A DNA stretch of 44,714 nt from Candidatus Fermentibacterota bacterium. GTDB taxonomy: Bacteria; Fermentibacterota; Fermentibacteria; Fermentibacterales; JCC-6. Under the pieces are notes generated by a model that made no database searches, was not told the DNA's origin, and saw only the letters and a list, made by a program, of their open reading frames with translations. Below are positions 1-8,807 of the stretch, piece by piece; the stretch's first letter is position 1; each line of letters opens with the position of its first letter. The stretch covers positions 1 through 44,714 of the forward strand of contig JAUVIR010000024.1 of assembly GCA_030592645.1 (NCBI GenBank), given 5' to 3'. Position numbers and translations under genes: made by a program.

Positions 1-363
1 GACAACGATCTGATGACTACGAATTCTGAATCTGATAATATGTCAATTCTGCTCAATCTGACTGGACCTTATGTCACCATCAACGAGGATTTTCCAATTG
101 AAGCATTCGAACTGCATCAAAATACTCCCAATCCCTTCAATGCCCAGACACTGATAGGGTATACTCTATCTGAAGCTACCTTCGTGACGATAGATGTATA
201 TGATCTGGTGGGGCGAAAGGTAACTTCACTGGTAAACAATCAGCATATAGCCGGATATCATCAAGTTATATGGAACTCCAATGAAACATCATCGGGCATT
301 TATTTCTGTGTGATCCGGGCTGGTGAGAATACCAATATCAGGAAGATGATATTGCTGAAGTAG
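1..363 (+). CDS. Secreted protein, C-terminal sorting domain (5' partial)
   Basis: The frame is open to the left edge of the window, so this is only the C-terminal end of a longer protein; the ATG at 13 is probably internal. The last 80 or so residues show the FlgD-like Ig fold/type A sorting signature: a PNPF motif, a YTLSEAT strand, VYDLVGRKV, a GYHQVIWNS strand, SSGIYF and a closing KMILLK. In Bacteroidetes such domains send proteins through the type IX secretion system, and similar tails occur in related candidate phyla. The function of the missing N-terminal part cannot be judged. The same kind of tail ends the C25 peptidase at 20621-23056. The stop at 361 faces the end of purM on the other strand, so the two genes converge. 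Confidence 0.85.
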   Translation, partial: DNDLMTTNSESDNMSILLNLTGPYVTINEDFPIEAFELHQNTPNPFNAQTLIGYTLSEATFVTIDVYDLVGRKVTSLVNNQHIAGYHQVIWNSNETSSGIYFCVIRAGENTNIRKMILLK

Positions 364-389
364 TTAGTCTGTTCCCGATCATCCGGATA

Positions 390-1421
390 TCAATCTTCGA
401 ACACTATCCCCTCGCCGCGGATTATCTCCCCGGCTATAAAGGGCTCTTCCCCTGCTATTCTCAAAAGCTCCATTGCGCGATCCCGTTCACCTTCATCCAC
501 GATAAGAAGCATACCAGCTCCCATATTGAATGCTTTTCTCATCTCGGAGATATCCACCTGCCCCGATTCGCGAATGATCTCGAATATCGCGGGTATTTTC
601 CATCGCGGTCTGATAAGGGCGCCGCAGCCCGCGGGCAGTATCCGCGGCAGGTTCCCCGGGATGCCGCCTCCGGTGATATGGGCAATACCTTTTGCAAGCT
701 TCTCTATGAGCAGCGGCTGGAGAGCTCTTAAATAACTTTTATGAACGGCAAGCAGAGCATCCCCGATTGTTCTGTTTCCAAGAAGAGAATGATTGTCTGA
801 TGAGAACAGCCCCGCTGTTTCAAAGATCACTTTTCTGGCGAGAGAATAACCGTTCGTATGAAGCCCGTTCGATGGGAGACCTATGATAATCATCCCGGGC
901 TCGATGTCCGAACCGTCTATGATCATATCCTTCTCCACCAGCCCTACAATGGTCCCCGCTACATCGTAGTCTCCTTCACCGTAAAAACCGGGCATTTCCG
1001 CTGTTTCTCCTCCGAGAAGAACACAGCCGTTCCCGCTGCAGGCGGAGGCAAGTCCCGATACAATATCCGCGGCGACCCGGGCATCGAGCCTGCCGCAGGC
1101 TATGTAATCCATGAAAAAGAGCGGCGATGCTCCCTGAACCAGAATATCGTTCACGCAATGGTTAACAAGATCACTGCCGACGGTTCCGTAACTCCCCACC
1201 ATAGAGGCAACTTTGAGTTTTGTGCCAACGCCGTCCGTACTGGCTACAAGGACAGGCTCTTTCATGTGACTGAAATCGGCTCTGAAAAGTCCACCGAAGT
1301 GCCCCAGATCGGAAAGGACATCCTTCGTAAATGTCTTTCTCACCTTAGCCTTCATGAGGGATACAGCTTTCTCTCCCTCCGCTATATCTACTCCGCTGCT
1401 CCTGTAATCAACAGGTTTCAT
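390..1421 (-). CDS. purM: Phosphoribosylformylglycinamidine cyclo-ligase
   Basis: AIR synthetase catalyses the fifth step of purine synthesis: it closes FGAM to aminoimidazole ribotide using ATP, in the cytoplasm. At 343 residues it has the usual family length. It starts with the family signature YRSSGVDIAEGE, followed by STDGVGTK, VNDILVQGASPLFFMDY, GGETAEMPGFY and GDYDVAGTIVG, then a C-terminal half with HITGGGIPGNLPRILP. It is the last gene of the long minus-strand operon. Its ATG overlaps the stop of the upstream pfkB-like gene by four bases (ATGA at 1418-1421), implying translational coupling. I see no clear terminator between its stop and the converging gene at 363. Confidence 0.97.
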   Translation of the reverse strand: MKPVDYRSSGVDIAEGEKAVSLMKAKVRKTFTKDVLSDLGHFGGLFRADFSHMKEPVLVASTDGVGTKLKVASMVGSYGTVGSDLVNHCVNDILVQGASPLFFMDYIACGRLDARVAADIVSGLASACSGNGCVLLGGETAEMPGFYGEGDYDVAGTIVGLVEKDMIIDGSDIEPGMIIIGLPSNGLHTNGYSLARKVIFETAGLFSSDNHSLLGNRTIGDALLAVHKSYLRALQPLLIEKLAKGIAHITGGGIPGNLPRILPAGCGALIRPRWKIPAIFEIIRESGQVDISEMRKAFNMGAGMLLIVDEGERDRAMELLRIAGEEPFIAGEIIRGEGIVFED

Positions 1422-2335
1422 ATTTTGTATTCTCCCAGCTGATTTGTGGAGAGGTAGTACTCCATTCTTGAATCTATATCATCGCGGGTCAATTCCCGGA
1501 GTTTCTCCACACCAAAACCGCTGCAGGCGTAACTGGCATTTACGGATCCGTAAGCCAGCCCCTTCTTCATACTCTCAAAGTTCAGATCGCTGTCACTGCC
1601 GGCAAGGTATCCAAGCATACCAGAGGCGAATGTATCCCCCGCTCCGGTCGGGTCTATTACTTTTTTCAGCGGATAAGCCGGCAGGACAAAGGGTTCATTT
1701 CCTCCAAAGATCACTGCGCCTGCCGCGCCCATTTTAATAACAGCGTAGCGTGGTCCGCTGCTTATAATAAACCGGGCTGCATCGAAAAGATTACTTTTGC
1801 GGGATATCTGCATCGATTCGGTAGCGTTGACAAAAACGATATCTACCTTGCTGAAAACTTCAAGAACCTTGTCCCTCTGCTGATCTATCCAGAGATTCAT
1901 GGTATCAACAGCTATCCAGCGTGGGTTGCGAACCTGCTGCAACACCTGGAGCTGCAGCACAGGATCAATATTAGCAAGGAAAATACACGGAGTGTTTACA
2001 TAATCTTCCGGAAGTTTCGGTTCAAAACTCGCGAATACACCCAGCTCGGTTCTTATCGTTCTTGCGTCTCCGAAATTGGGACCGTAAACACCTTCCCAGC
2101 GGAATGTAGGACCCTGGCCTGTGGTCAATCCTCTGACGTCTATTCTGCGCTCTGCAAGAAATCTTTTCTCGGATACCGGGAAATCCGGTCCTACAACACC
2201 TACGATCCTGACCACATCGAAACATCCGGCTCCAAGTGAAAAATAGATAGCGGAACCGCCCAGAGTCTCCTCCACCTTTCCAGCAGGAGTTGTAACTGTA
2301 TCCAGAGCAACGGAACCTACTACCAGAAGTGCCAT
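1418..2335 (-). CDS. PfkB-family carbohydrate/nucleoside kinase
   Basis: This is a ribokinase/PfkB-fold kinase of 305 residues. The N-terminal part has the sugar-site region LGGSAIYFSLGAG. The C-terminal signature DPTGAGDTFASGMLG carries the anion hole and the catalytic Asp (GAGD). The substrate cannot be read from sequence. Bacterial members next to purine genes are often annotated as sugar, adenosine or inosine kinases, and the overlap with purM makes a nucleoside or sugar-phosphate role attractive, but this is inference. The gene lies between argS (36-base gap) and purM (4-base overlap) in the operon. Confidence 0.9.
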   Translation of the reverse strand: MALLVVGSVALDTVTTPAGKVEETLGGSAIYFSLGAGCFDVVRIVGVVGPDFPVSEKRFLAERRIDVRGLTTGQGPTFRWEGVYGPNFGDARTIRTELGVFASFEPKLPEDYVNTPCIFLANIDPVLQLQVLQQVRNPRWIAVDTMNLWIDQQRDKVLEVFSKVDIVFVNATESMQISRKSNLFDAARFIISSGPRYAVIKMGAAGAVIFGGNEPFVLPAYPLKKVIDPTGAGDTFASGMLGYLAGSDSDLNFESMKKGLAYGSVNASYACSGFGVEKLRELTRDDIDSRMEYYLSTNQLGEYKI

Positions 2336-2371
2336 ATTAAACCCGTCCTGTCTATATAATAATTACTGAGT

Positions 2372-4069
2372 TTACATTCTGTCCGGAGCATCAACTCCAA
2401 GTATTCCCAGGAGATCACTGATACAGCGCCTGCATGCCCTGCAGAGTACCAGGCGGGCTTCTGAGACGTCCCTGCTGTCAGTGTCAACCACTCGTACGTG
2501 CTGATAGAACCTGTGGAAACCGGTTGCCAGATCCGCAAGTACCTCCGTAAGCCTGTGTGGTTCCATTTCGTCCGCAGCTGCGGCTACCCGAACAGGCACA
2601 GATTCGAGAAGGCGCATCAGCTCCCGTTCATACTCCCCATTCAGGAGTGAGGATATATCACTTGAGAACTCAAGAGGAGTGTTTATTCCTGCTTCCCCGG
2701 CTGCACGAAGTATACCTGCTATTCTTGCATGGGCGTACTGAACGTAATAAACCGGGTTTTCGCTGGACTGCATCCTTGCGAGGTCTAGATCGAAATCCAT
2801 GTGGGCTTCCGCCCTTCTGGTCAGGAAAAGATACTTAGTAACATCAGATGAACCGACATCGTGAATAAGTTCCCTGAGTGTTACAAATTCTCCGGATCTG
2901 GTCGACATCTTTACTTTCCTGCCATCCTTAACGAGGGTAACGAACTGGTGGATGATAACCTTCAATCTGTCTGAAACACTCTCTCTGCCGAGAAGGCATT
3001 CCAGGGCAGCCGTAACATCGCGGCTTGTATCGAGGTGATCCGCTCCGAAGATATCCACCATCAGGTCATAGTTCCTTGAAAACTTGTCGAGATGGTAGGC
3101 GATATCGGGCATCCTGTATGTGTACATACCGTTATCCCGGATAATCACCCTGTCCTTCGGGCGGCCTAAAGCCGTGAACCGCAACCAGAGTTTCCCTGAC
3201 TCATCCTTGTAGACGAGGCTCCTTCCATCAACTGTGACAGAGGATAGCTTATCAATAGCATTCGTTACAGCTTCAGGTATCAGCTCACTCTCGGCAAAAA
3301 ACCTGTCGAATTCTATACCGAGGAGGGAAAGATCCGACAGTATCATCTTCATAGCCTTTTCTTCGGCAAAACGTATAAAGGTGTCCCGGTCATTCTTCCA
3401 CGTCAATCCGGCTCCACGCTCCGCCCGCAGATCGGAAGCCCACTCAATAATGTAACTTCCATGATAGCCGTCTTCCGGTATTACCGCTTCGCCGTCTTCA
3501 GCAGACAGATATCTTGCGCAAAGTGATTCCCCGAGAAGGTTCATCTGCCTTCCGGTATCGTTGAAGTAATACTCACGGCTGACCTTCCATCCGGAAGCAC
3601 AAAGGAGGCTGCTGATGGTTTCTCCCAGAACAGCCTGCCTGCAGTGGCCGACTGTCAATGGACCTGTTGGATTGGAGCTGACGAACTCGACCAGCACTTC
3701 TCTTCCGGCACCTTTATCCGGCAGAAAGGACTGTAATCCTAAGGCAGCCAGATTGAAGGCAGTTGAAGCAAGATACTCATCCGAAAGTCTGAAATTGATG
3801 AACCCCGGACCGTCGATGCTGATGGATGAAATCCACTCTATACCGTCAATCAGAGTTTCGGCAATTCTTCCCGCAATTGAACGGGGATTATCCTTCAGTA
3901 TCCCCGCCAGCCTCATCGCAGCCTGACAGGAAATATCTCCAAATTCCAGATTTTTAGACCCGGACACAACTGCGCGAAAATCATCGGGTATTCTGTCGCC
4001 CCAGATGCTGCGGACGGAAGATCCCAGAACATTCTCAAGTTCATCCCTCAGAATGGCTGGGGTCATCAT
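2372..4069 (-). CDS. argS: Arginyl-tRNA synthetase
   Basis: This class I synthetase charges tRNA-Arg. It has the N-terminal additional domain, the catalytic region SSNPTGPLTVGHCR (a HIGH variant whose first His is Thr), the KMSTRSG form of KMSKS and a C-terminal anticodon-binding DALR-like domain ending near LLGILGVDAPDRM. The frame is open up to 4180, but I place the start at the first of two adjacent ATGs (4069). GGAGG lies nine bases before it (4079-4083) and the protein then begins MMTPAILRDELEN. This gives 565 residues, normal for ArgS. The start lies inside the 3' end of rsfS (29-base overlap), so the two are probably co-translated. Confidence 0.95.
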   Translation of the reverse strand: MMTPAILRDELENVLGSSVRSIWGDRIPDDFRAVVSGSKNLEFGDISCQAAMRLAGILKDNPRSIAGRIAETLIDGIEWISSISIDGPGFINFRLSDEYLASTAFNLAALGLQSFLPDKGAGREVLVEFVSSNPTGPLTVGHCRQAVLGETISSLLCASGWKVSREYYFNDTGRQMNLLGESLCARYLSAEDGEAVIPEDGYHGSYIIEWASDLRAERGAGLTWKNDRDTFIRFAEEKAMKMILSDLSLLGIEFDRFFAESELIPEAVTNAIDKLSSVTVDGRSLVYKDESGKLWLRFTALGRPKDRVIIRDNGMYTYRMPDIAYHLDKFSRNYDLMVDIFGADHLDTSRDVTAALECLLGRESVSDRLKVIIHQFVTLVKDGRKVKMSTRSGEFVTLRELIHDVGSSDVTKYLFLTRRAEAHMDFDLDLARMQSSENPVYYVQYAHARIAGILRAAGEAGINTPLEFSSDISSLLNGEYERELMRLLESVPVRVAAAADEMEPHRLTEVLADLATGFHRFYQHVRVVDTDSRDVSEARLVLCRACRRCISDLLGILGVDAPDRM

Positions 4070-4424
4070 CCGGCGGATCCTCCATATCATCGTATTCAAT
4101 ACTCGGGACATCGCTCCAGAGCATTTCAAGGTTGTAAAATTCTCTGGTTCGCGGAAGGAAAATATGAACAACAAGATCAATGTAATCTATGAGGATCCAG
4201 CTGCCCTCGTCGTAACCTTCTATATGATGCTTTCGAAATCCATTCCTGCCTGCGATCTCCATTACGTTATCGGCAACAGCTCTGGCCTGAATCCGATTCT
4301 CGGCGGTTGCCACAAGAAAAGCCTCCATCGTAAGGGGCACTTCGCTCATATCAAGGGCGACAACCCTGTAACCGTGACGCTGACGGATAGCTTCTACAAA
4401 AATATCAAGAATATCTCTTGACAA
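4041..4424 (-). CDS. rsfS: Ribosomal silencing factor RsfS
   Basis: RsfS binds protein L14 on the large ribosomal subunit and blocks subunit joining when nutrients are scarce. The protein has 127 residues, with the family order ALDMSEVPLTMEAFLVATAEN, then an RNGFRKHHIEG segment, then SWILIDYIDLVVHIF and an FYNLEMLWSD ending. The start is TTG (4424), supported by GGAGG six bases upstream. The C-terminal tail is acidic (DDMEDPPDDD). It follows the LytR_C gene, a common arrangement, and overlaps the start of argS. Confidence 0.95.
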   Translation of the reverse strand: MSRDILDIFVEAIRQRHGYRVVALDMSEVPLTMEAFLVATAENRIQARAVADNVMEIAGRNGFRKHHIEGYDEGSWILIDYIDLVVHIFLPRTREFYNLEMLWSDVPSIEYDDMEDPPDDDPSHSEG

Positions 4425-4451
4425 AAAACACCTCCATAGTCCTCATTGGAT

Positions 4452-4961
4452 TTATTCAATGGTTAGTATCATATCCGCAATATCGCTGCCGATACAGACC
4501 GTCACATCCACGAGCGGGGGAACATCGTGCAGAGGAACCTCCCATACAATACAGTCTTCCGATCTTCCGAGGATACCCGCTATGATTATTGCTGCCGAAA
4601 CATCGGCAAGATGGGATATGATGATAGTCTCTTCGTACGGTTTTATATCGGTATTCGATGGATCAAAAGGAGCGAGGATCACCGTTGAATCCGAGGAGGA
4701 CCCCAACAGCTGCCGCTGAGTTCGAGTAGCCAGCCCGTCTGTCAGCGTACCGTTAAGAACCAGAACCCTGATAGAATCAGGTATGCAGGTTTCCTCGAAT
4801 GGTTCAATCTCCTCTGTAAAGTCCGTTTCGGTGGAATTATCAGCACTCTCAGCTTCCCGAACTGTTCCGGGGGGAGGGATGAGCAAGGTCAGGGCTATAA
4901 CGGTGATTGCAAGCCCGGCTATAACCCACCTCCATGGAAAACCTCTGTCTTGGGCCATCAC
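4452..4961 (-). CDS. LytR C-terminal domain membrane protein
   Basis: This is a 169-residue single-pass protein. A short cytoplasmic N-terminus is followed by one membrane helix (WVIAGLAITVIALTLLI, about residues 12-28), an acidic linker rich in Glu, Ser and Thr, and a C-terminal domain starting IRVLVLNGT that matches the LytR_C pattern. LytR_C proteins are linked to the cell envelope, but their biochemical role is unclear. The start is GTG (4961) overlapping the HIT stop as GTGA; an ATG follows at 4958, and GGAGG sits 7 or 10 bases before them, so either could be used. The next gene is rsfS, an order seen in many bacteria. Confidence 0.8.
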   Translation of the reverse strand: MMAQDRGFPWRWVIAGLAITVIALTLLIPPPGTVREAESADNSTETDFTEEIEPFEETCIPDSIRVLVLNGTLTDGLATRTQRQLLGSSSDSTVILAPFDPSNTDIKPYEETIIISHLADVSAAIIIAGILGRSEDCIVWEVPLHDVPPLVDVTVCIGSDIADMILTIE

Positions 4962-5455
4962 TTATCAACCTCCGCTACAAAAAAGGGCTTAAGCCTTTCG
5001 TAACTGCTTTCCAGTGAAGCCGATATGACTCTTGTTTCACCTGTTGTAGTCATGAAATTCGTATCCCCGGACCACCTTGGAAGCATATGAATATGTATAT
5101 GCCCCTCAATTCCGGCTCCGGCACAACCTCCCAGGTTCCACCCTCCGTTCATTCCCATGCAGTTCATACCTTCTGCCAGTGCATTTTCGCACTTCACAAC
5201 AAGCCTGATCAATGTATCAAGCTCCGGACTGTCAAGTCCGGACAGATCACAGACATGCCTCAGAGGTACGATCATCAGATGACCGTTGATGTAAGGGTAT
5301 CTGTTCAGTACAACGAAAAAGCTTCCACTGCGGAACAGTACGAAATTCTCTCTGTCCTTCTGAGGCTCCCCGCCGATCCGGCACAGCACACATCCGTCTT
5401 CCTCTTCCAAACCGGTCACGTAAGTGCTTCTCCATGGTGCAGCAAGATGCTTCAC
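4958..5455 (-). CDS. HIT-family nucleotide hydrolase/phosphorylase
   Basis: This is a histidine-triad protein of 165 residues. The catalytic motif is HIHIHMLPRW, preceded by GIEGH, as in the bacterial branch related to Ap4A phosphorylase and galactose-1-phosphate uridylyltransferase. The N-terminus [12 protein letters not shown] matches the usual start of this branch, and Cys23-Val-Leu-Cys26 is the typical two-Cys zinc pair. Family members act on nucleoside phosphate esters; the substrate here is not readable. The start is GTG at 5455, overlapping the stop of the glmU-like gene (GTGA), with AAGGG six bases before it. Confidence 0.92.
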   Translation of the reverse strand: MKHLAAPWRSTYVTGLEEEDGCVLCRIGGEPQKDRENFVLFRSGSFFVVLNRYPYINGHLMIVPLRHVCDLSGLDSPELDTLIRLVVKCENALAEGMNCMGMNGGWNLGGCAGAGIEGHIHIHMLPRWSGDTNFMTTTGETRVISASLESSYERLKPFFVAEVDK

Positions 5456-6408
5456 GGGTCACCCTTCCATCCCATTACGGAATAGGGTTCAATAACCGTA
5501 CAGGGAGGAATGTCAGTATCTATCAGAATACTTCCATCTCCTACGCAGCACTTATCACCGATCGTTGTTGCCCCGGAGAGCCTGACCGATCTTCCAATCG
5601 AGACATCTTTACCGATGTTGACAGATTCCTCTATCCACACCCCGCCCCGATCCGGGATATTAACTCCCCTGAGCAAATGAGCGTCAAGAACCTGCTCTCG
5701 GAGGTTTTCGGTTGCGCTTGCCAGCTGAACACGGTTGTTCACTCCGGAAACCTCTCTGTAATCATCTGCAGTAACGGCAATGCATGGCATCCCCTTGCTC
5801 ATGGCAATTGAAACGGTATCCGTAAGGTAATATTCCCCCTGGTCATTATCTGTCCTGATCTCCCTCAGCAGTTCGGGAAGTACTCCGCCGTCGAATGACA
5901 TAAGACCCGTATTTATTTCACAGATTTTCAGCTGTGCGGGAGTACAATCGCTATCTTCAACTATTGCCCGGAGATAATCACCCTCCCGGATGATCCTTCC
6001 ATATCCCGATGGGTCGGGCGGGCGGGTTGAAAGAACAGCTATAGCAGCTCCGGCCTTTCTGCGTGATTCCTCCAGCTCTGAAATCGTGCAGCTGCGAAGA
6101 AGCGGGACATCACCAAGCAGGACCATTACGCTTTCCGCGGAAATGCCCTTCAATCCGCAGGTAACCGCATGCGCGGTTCCCAGCTGCTCCTCCTGCAGTG
6201 CCCACGAAACTCCCTCGTTCTCAAGGATCGGAACAACGCTTTCCCTGCCATGACCGACAACTACAACAGGGCTGGCAAGACCGGCTTCAAGTGCCTGTCT
6301 TACTACTCTTATCACCATCGGAATTCCGAGTACCTGATGAACCACCTTGGGAAGAGGCGATCTCATTCTCTTTCCCTGGCCGGCGGCAAGAATGATACAG
6401 GCTGTCAT
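5452..6408 (-). CDS. GlmU-like sugar nucleotidyltransferase, short form
   Basis: The N-terminal part is a GlmU-type pyrophosphorylase domain: [11 protein letters not shown] nucleotide loop, [30 protein letters not shown] metal site, GYGRIIR and EINTGLM. It should make UDP-GlcNAc or a related UDP-sugar from UTP. Only the start of a left-handed beta helix follows ([23 protein letters not shown]), and the protein stops at 318 residues where full GlmU has about 450. The acetyl-CoA-binding C-terminal half is therefore missing, so it should not acetylate GlcN-1-P. It overlaps panD and HIT by four bases each. A second enzyme for acetylation would be needed elsewhere if this is the main UDP-GlcNAc route. 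Confidence 0.85.
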   Translation of the reverse strand: MTACIILAAGQGKRMRSPLPKVVHQVLGIPMVIRVVRQALEAGLASPVVVVGHGRESVVPILENEGVSWALQEEQLGTAHAVTCGLKGISAESVMVLLGDVPLLRSCTISELEESRRKAGAAIAVLSTRPPDPSGYGRIIREGDYLRAIVEDSDCTPAQLKICEINTGLMSFDGGVLPELLREIRTDNDQGEYYLTDTVSIAMSKGMPCIAVTADDYREVSGVNNRVQLASATENLREQVLDAHLLRGVNIPDRGGVWIEESVNIGKDVSIGRSVRLSGATTIGDKCCVGDGSILIDTDIPPCTVIEPYSVMGWKGDP

Positions 6409-6764
6409 GCGTTAATTAAGGATGGGTTGAGATTGCTGTCGTCTGCAACTACGACTCTTGCCTTCGGAGGAGCGCAATCACCGGAAACCCAAACGTACTG
6501 CAGAATGATCACCCTGTCACCGGGGTGAACCAGCCTCGCAGCCGCACCGTTGATACATATCACTCCGCTTCCCCTGTCGCCCTCCATAACGTAGGTTTCA
6601 AACCTTGAACCACTCTCTATATCAGCAACCAGAACCCGTTCACCGGGGAGTATTCCTGACATATCAAGAAGATCTTTATCAATAGTTATAGAGCCTACAT
6701 AGTTTAAATCGGCTTCCGTTACAACCATTCTATGCAACTTAGCCCCTAGAAAGCACCTGTGCAA
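6405..6764 (-). CDS. panD: Aspartate 1-decarboxylase
   Basis: This pyruvoyl enzyme makes beta-alanine from aspartate for pantothenate synthesis. The 119-residue proenzyme has the self-cleavage site YVGSITID; cleavage between Gly and Ser turns the Ser into the pyruvoyl group. Around it are [12 protein letters not shown] and the [16 protein letters not shown] block typical of the family. The start is TTG at 6764 with GGAGG seven bases upstream (6772-6776), giving the expected short N-terminus. It sits directly after panC (23-base gap), so beta-alanine production and its use are encoded side by side. Confidence 0.96.
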   Translation of the reverse strand: MHRCFLGAKLHRMVVTEADLNYVGSITIDKDLLDMSGILPGERVLVADIESGSRFETYVMEGDRGSGVICINGAAARLVHPGDRVIILQYVWVSGDCAPPKARVVVADDSNLNPSLINA

Positions 6765-6787
6765 AATATTTCCTCCTTCGGTACCCC

Positions 6788-7612
6788 TCAGGGTTCCAGG
6801 ATCAAGTTATCTATCAGTCTCGTATGGCCGAAATATACAGCAACTGCAAGAAGAGCGGGGGTGGTGAGCTTCGAAAGCGGCTTCATGCTGTCAGGATCAA
6901 CGAGTTCCAGATACTGCAGAGTCGCCAGAGAAGCTTTATCGATGACTTCCCGTACCGCGCTGCAAATCCTTTCCGCATCCCTTTCCCCCTCGAGAACAAG
7001 CTCCGCGGCTCTTGATAATCCACTGTTAATAACAGACGCCTGTTTCCTCTCTTCCGGATCGAGGCAGGAGTTCCTCGAACTCATCGCAAGACCATCGGGT
7101 TCTCTTACTATATCTCCAGCATGTATTTCAACTCCGAGCCTGAGGTCATCAACCATTCTTCTGATGACAGCAAGCTGCTGGGCGTCCTTCCTTCCGAAGA
7201 GTGCGATATCCGGCCGGACTATGCTCAGCAGAATCGCACACACGGTTGCGACCCCGTCAAAGTGTCCGGATCTGAACCTGCCGCAGAGGGTATCGGTAAG
7301 GCCGGAAACATGAATCGAGGTAGAGAACCCTTCAGGATAAATCTCATCAACGGATGGGAAGAACACACAATGAGCACCTGCTTCATCGAGCTTCTTCAAA
7401 TCTTCATCAAAATTCGAGGGGTAGGACGAAAGGTCCTCTCCCCGGTCGAACTGAGACGGATTCACGAATATGGAGACGATAACCCTGTCTGCTTCCCCCA
7501 GGGCAAGTGAGACGAGGCTGAGATGACCCTGATGAAGCGCTCCCATTGTGGGAACAAACCCAACCTTCATTCCTGCACCGCGCCACCGCTCTACAAGCTT
7601 TCCAACCTGCAC
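6788..7612 (-). CDS. panC: Pantothenate synthetase
   Basis: PanC joins pantoate and beta-alanine with ATP to give pantothenate. Clear motifs are [18 protein letters not shown] (the HxGH nucleotide site), [41 protein letters not shown] and MSSRN. The coordinate used is the GTG at 7612, but family members usually have about seven more residues. In frame upstream lies an ATT (7633) giving ITVLRTA before this point, with GGAG nine bases before it in the end of the kinase gene. An ATT start is rare, so I leave the conservative GTG. Ketopantoate steps (panB, panE) are not in the window. Confidence 0.95.
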   Translation of the reverse strand: MQVGKLVERWRGAGMKVGFVPTMGALHQGHLSLVSLALGEADRVIVSIFVNPSQFDRGEDLSSYPSNFDEDLKKLDEAGAHCVFFPSVDEIYPEGFSTSIHVSGLTDTLCGRFRSGHFDGVATVCAILLSIVRPDIALFGRKDAQQLAVIRRMVDDLRLGVEIHAGDIVREPDGLAMSSRNSCLDPEERKQASVINSGLSRAAELVLEGERDAERICSAVREVIDKASLATLQYLELVDPDSMKPLSKLTTPALLAVAVYFGHTRLIDNLILEP

Positions 7613-7638
7613 TGCAGTCCGCAGAACGGTAATACCCT

Positions 7639-8268
7639 TTATCTCCGACCGCCAAGTTTCGGGACGAAGCTCTCAATACCCCCTGAATGATTCTCGACAG
7701 CCTCAAGGAGTTGATTGAAATCCTCTCCCTTGTGTCTGAAATCCGCATGATCTGTGTTGACAACAAGCGTAGGGTGTTTTCTTGCTCTGAAGAAATAATC
7801 GTTGTAGGCATCAGTCAGTTTCTCAAGGTAGGAGCGGCTTACATCGTATTCAAAGGATCTTCCGCGGCTGGATATTCTTCGCAAAAGAGAATCGCAGGAA
7901 CCCTGAAGGTATATCACAAGGTCAGGCTGGGGAATATCACATACCAGTACTGCGGACAACTTCTCGTAAAGGACAAATTCATCATCCTGGAGGTTGATAG
8001 AGGCGAATATTCTGTCCTTTGCAAACATGTAGTCAGCAACGAATTTCTTTCTGAACAGGTCGAGCTGCGCCAGCTTCTTCTGCTGTCTGTAGCGGCTGAG
8101 CATGAAGAAGAGCTGAGTCTGAAATGCCCAGGCTTTCCTGTTCCTGTAAAACCGTGGAAGAAATGGATTCTCTTCCACTTCTTCAAGGATCGTTCCGGCA
8201 TTCCAGCTGGATGCCAGCAGATTGCAGACTGTTGTTTTGCCCACTCCAATAGGACCTTCAACAACCAC
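7639..8268 (-). CDS. Deoxynucleoside kinase
   Basis: This is a deoxyadenosine/deoxycytidine kinase-type P-loop enzyme that phosphorylates salvaged deoxynucleosides. Motifs are VVEGPIGVGKTT (P-loop), an ENPFLPRFY region, the DRIFAS ERS-like arginine motif and the LRRISSRGR lid. The GTG at 8268 leaves almost nothing before the P-loop strand. A CTG at 8289 in the same frame would add KPDLGY, closer to family length, and has GGGAGG six bases upstream (8296-8301); it would overlap the folK stop by 11 bases. I keep the conservative start. Its place between folK and panC matches cofactor clusters in other bacteria. Confidence 0.92.
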   Translation of the reverse strand: MVVEGPIGVGKTTVCNLLASSWNAGTILEEVEENPFLPRFYRNRKAWAFQTQLFFMLSRYRQQKKLAQLDLFRKKFVADYMFAKDRIFASINLQDDEFVLYEKLSAVLVCDIPQPDLVIYLQGSCDSLLRRISSRGRSFEYDVSRSYLEKLTDAYNDYFFRARKHPTLVVNTDHADFRHKGEDFNQLLEAVENHSGGIESFVPKLGGRR

Positions 8269-8278
8269 ATATCCAAGA

Positions 8279-8806
8279 TCAGGTTTCAGTGGTCACCTCC
8301 CAGAAGCAGCCTTCCGAAGGCATCTCACAGATACTCCGGATACCGCTTTTATCGGAACAATTCTTAAGCAGTTCCTCGGGTGTGGATTTCAATCCCGGAA
8401 TCTCTCCGGACCATACATCGGAAAGCGGTTTAAGCACAAACCGTCTTCGCTGTATTCCCGGATGAGGCAGTGTCAGTTCTTCGTCATTCCGTTTTACATC
8501 TCCAAAGAACAGCAGGTCTATATCCAGTGTTCGTGCGGAATTATCCTTCCGTACTCTGGAGCCCAGCAGAACCTCAGCCTCCTTGCAGTTCTTCTGCAGT
8601 TCTGCAACAGATCCATAGAATTTACCCGCAAAGACGCAGTTCAGGAAATCGCCCCCTTCAACTCCTTCTGCTGGAGTTGTCTCGTAGACCCCGGATAGTC
8701 TGAACATACCCATGCAGGATCTCGTGAGCAGGTATCGAATACCTTCTACAAGGTTCTTTTTCCTGTTTCCCAGATTGCTGCCCATTCCAAGAGCAAACTC
8801 AGGCAT
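8279..8806 (-). CDS. folK: HPPK, 6-hydroxymethyl-dihydropterin pyrophosphokinase
   Basis: FolK transfers pyrophosphate from ATP to 6-hydroxymethyl-dihydropterin in folate synthesis. Motifs are ALGMGSNLGNRKKNL at the start, a VYETTPAEGVEGGDFLNCV block, and the signature SARTLDIDLLFFGD with the metal-binding Asp pair, followed by LPHPGIQRRRFVLKPL. The start is the ATG at 8806, five bases after GGGAGG and one base after the folB stop. The C-terminal tail of about 30 residues past the core is longer than in the shortest homologues. It works directly after FolB, its neighbour. Confidence 0.94.
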   Translation of the reverse strand: MPEFALGMGSNLGNRKKNLVEGIRYLLTRSCMGMFRLSGVYETTPAEGVEGGDFLNCVFAGKFYGSVAELQKNCKEAEVLLGSRVRKDNSARTLDIDLLFFGDVKRNDEELTLPHPGIQRRRFVLKPLSDVWSGEIPGLKSTPEELLKNCSDKSGIRSICEMPSEGCFWEVTTET

Positions 8807-8807
8807 T

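Noticed and set aside
858..1442. Plus-strand ORF of 194 codons
   Set aside because: It lies fully opposite purM, shows no recognisable domain and no ribosome site.
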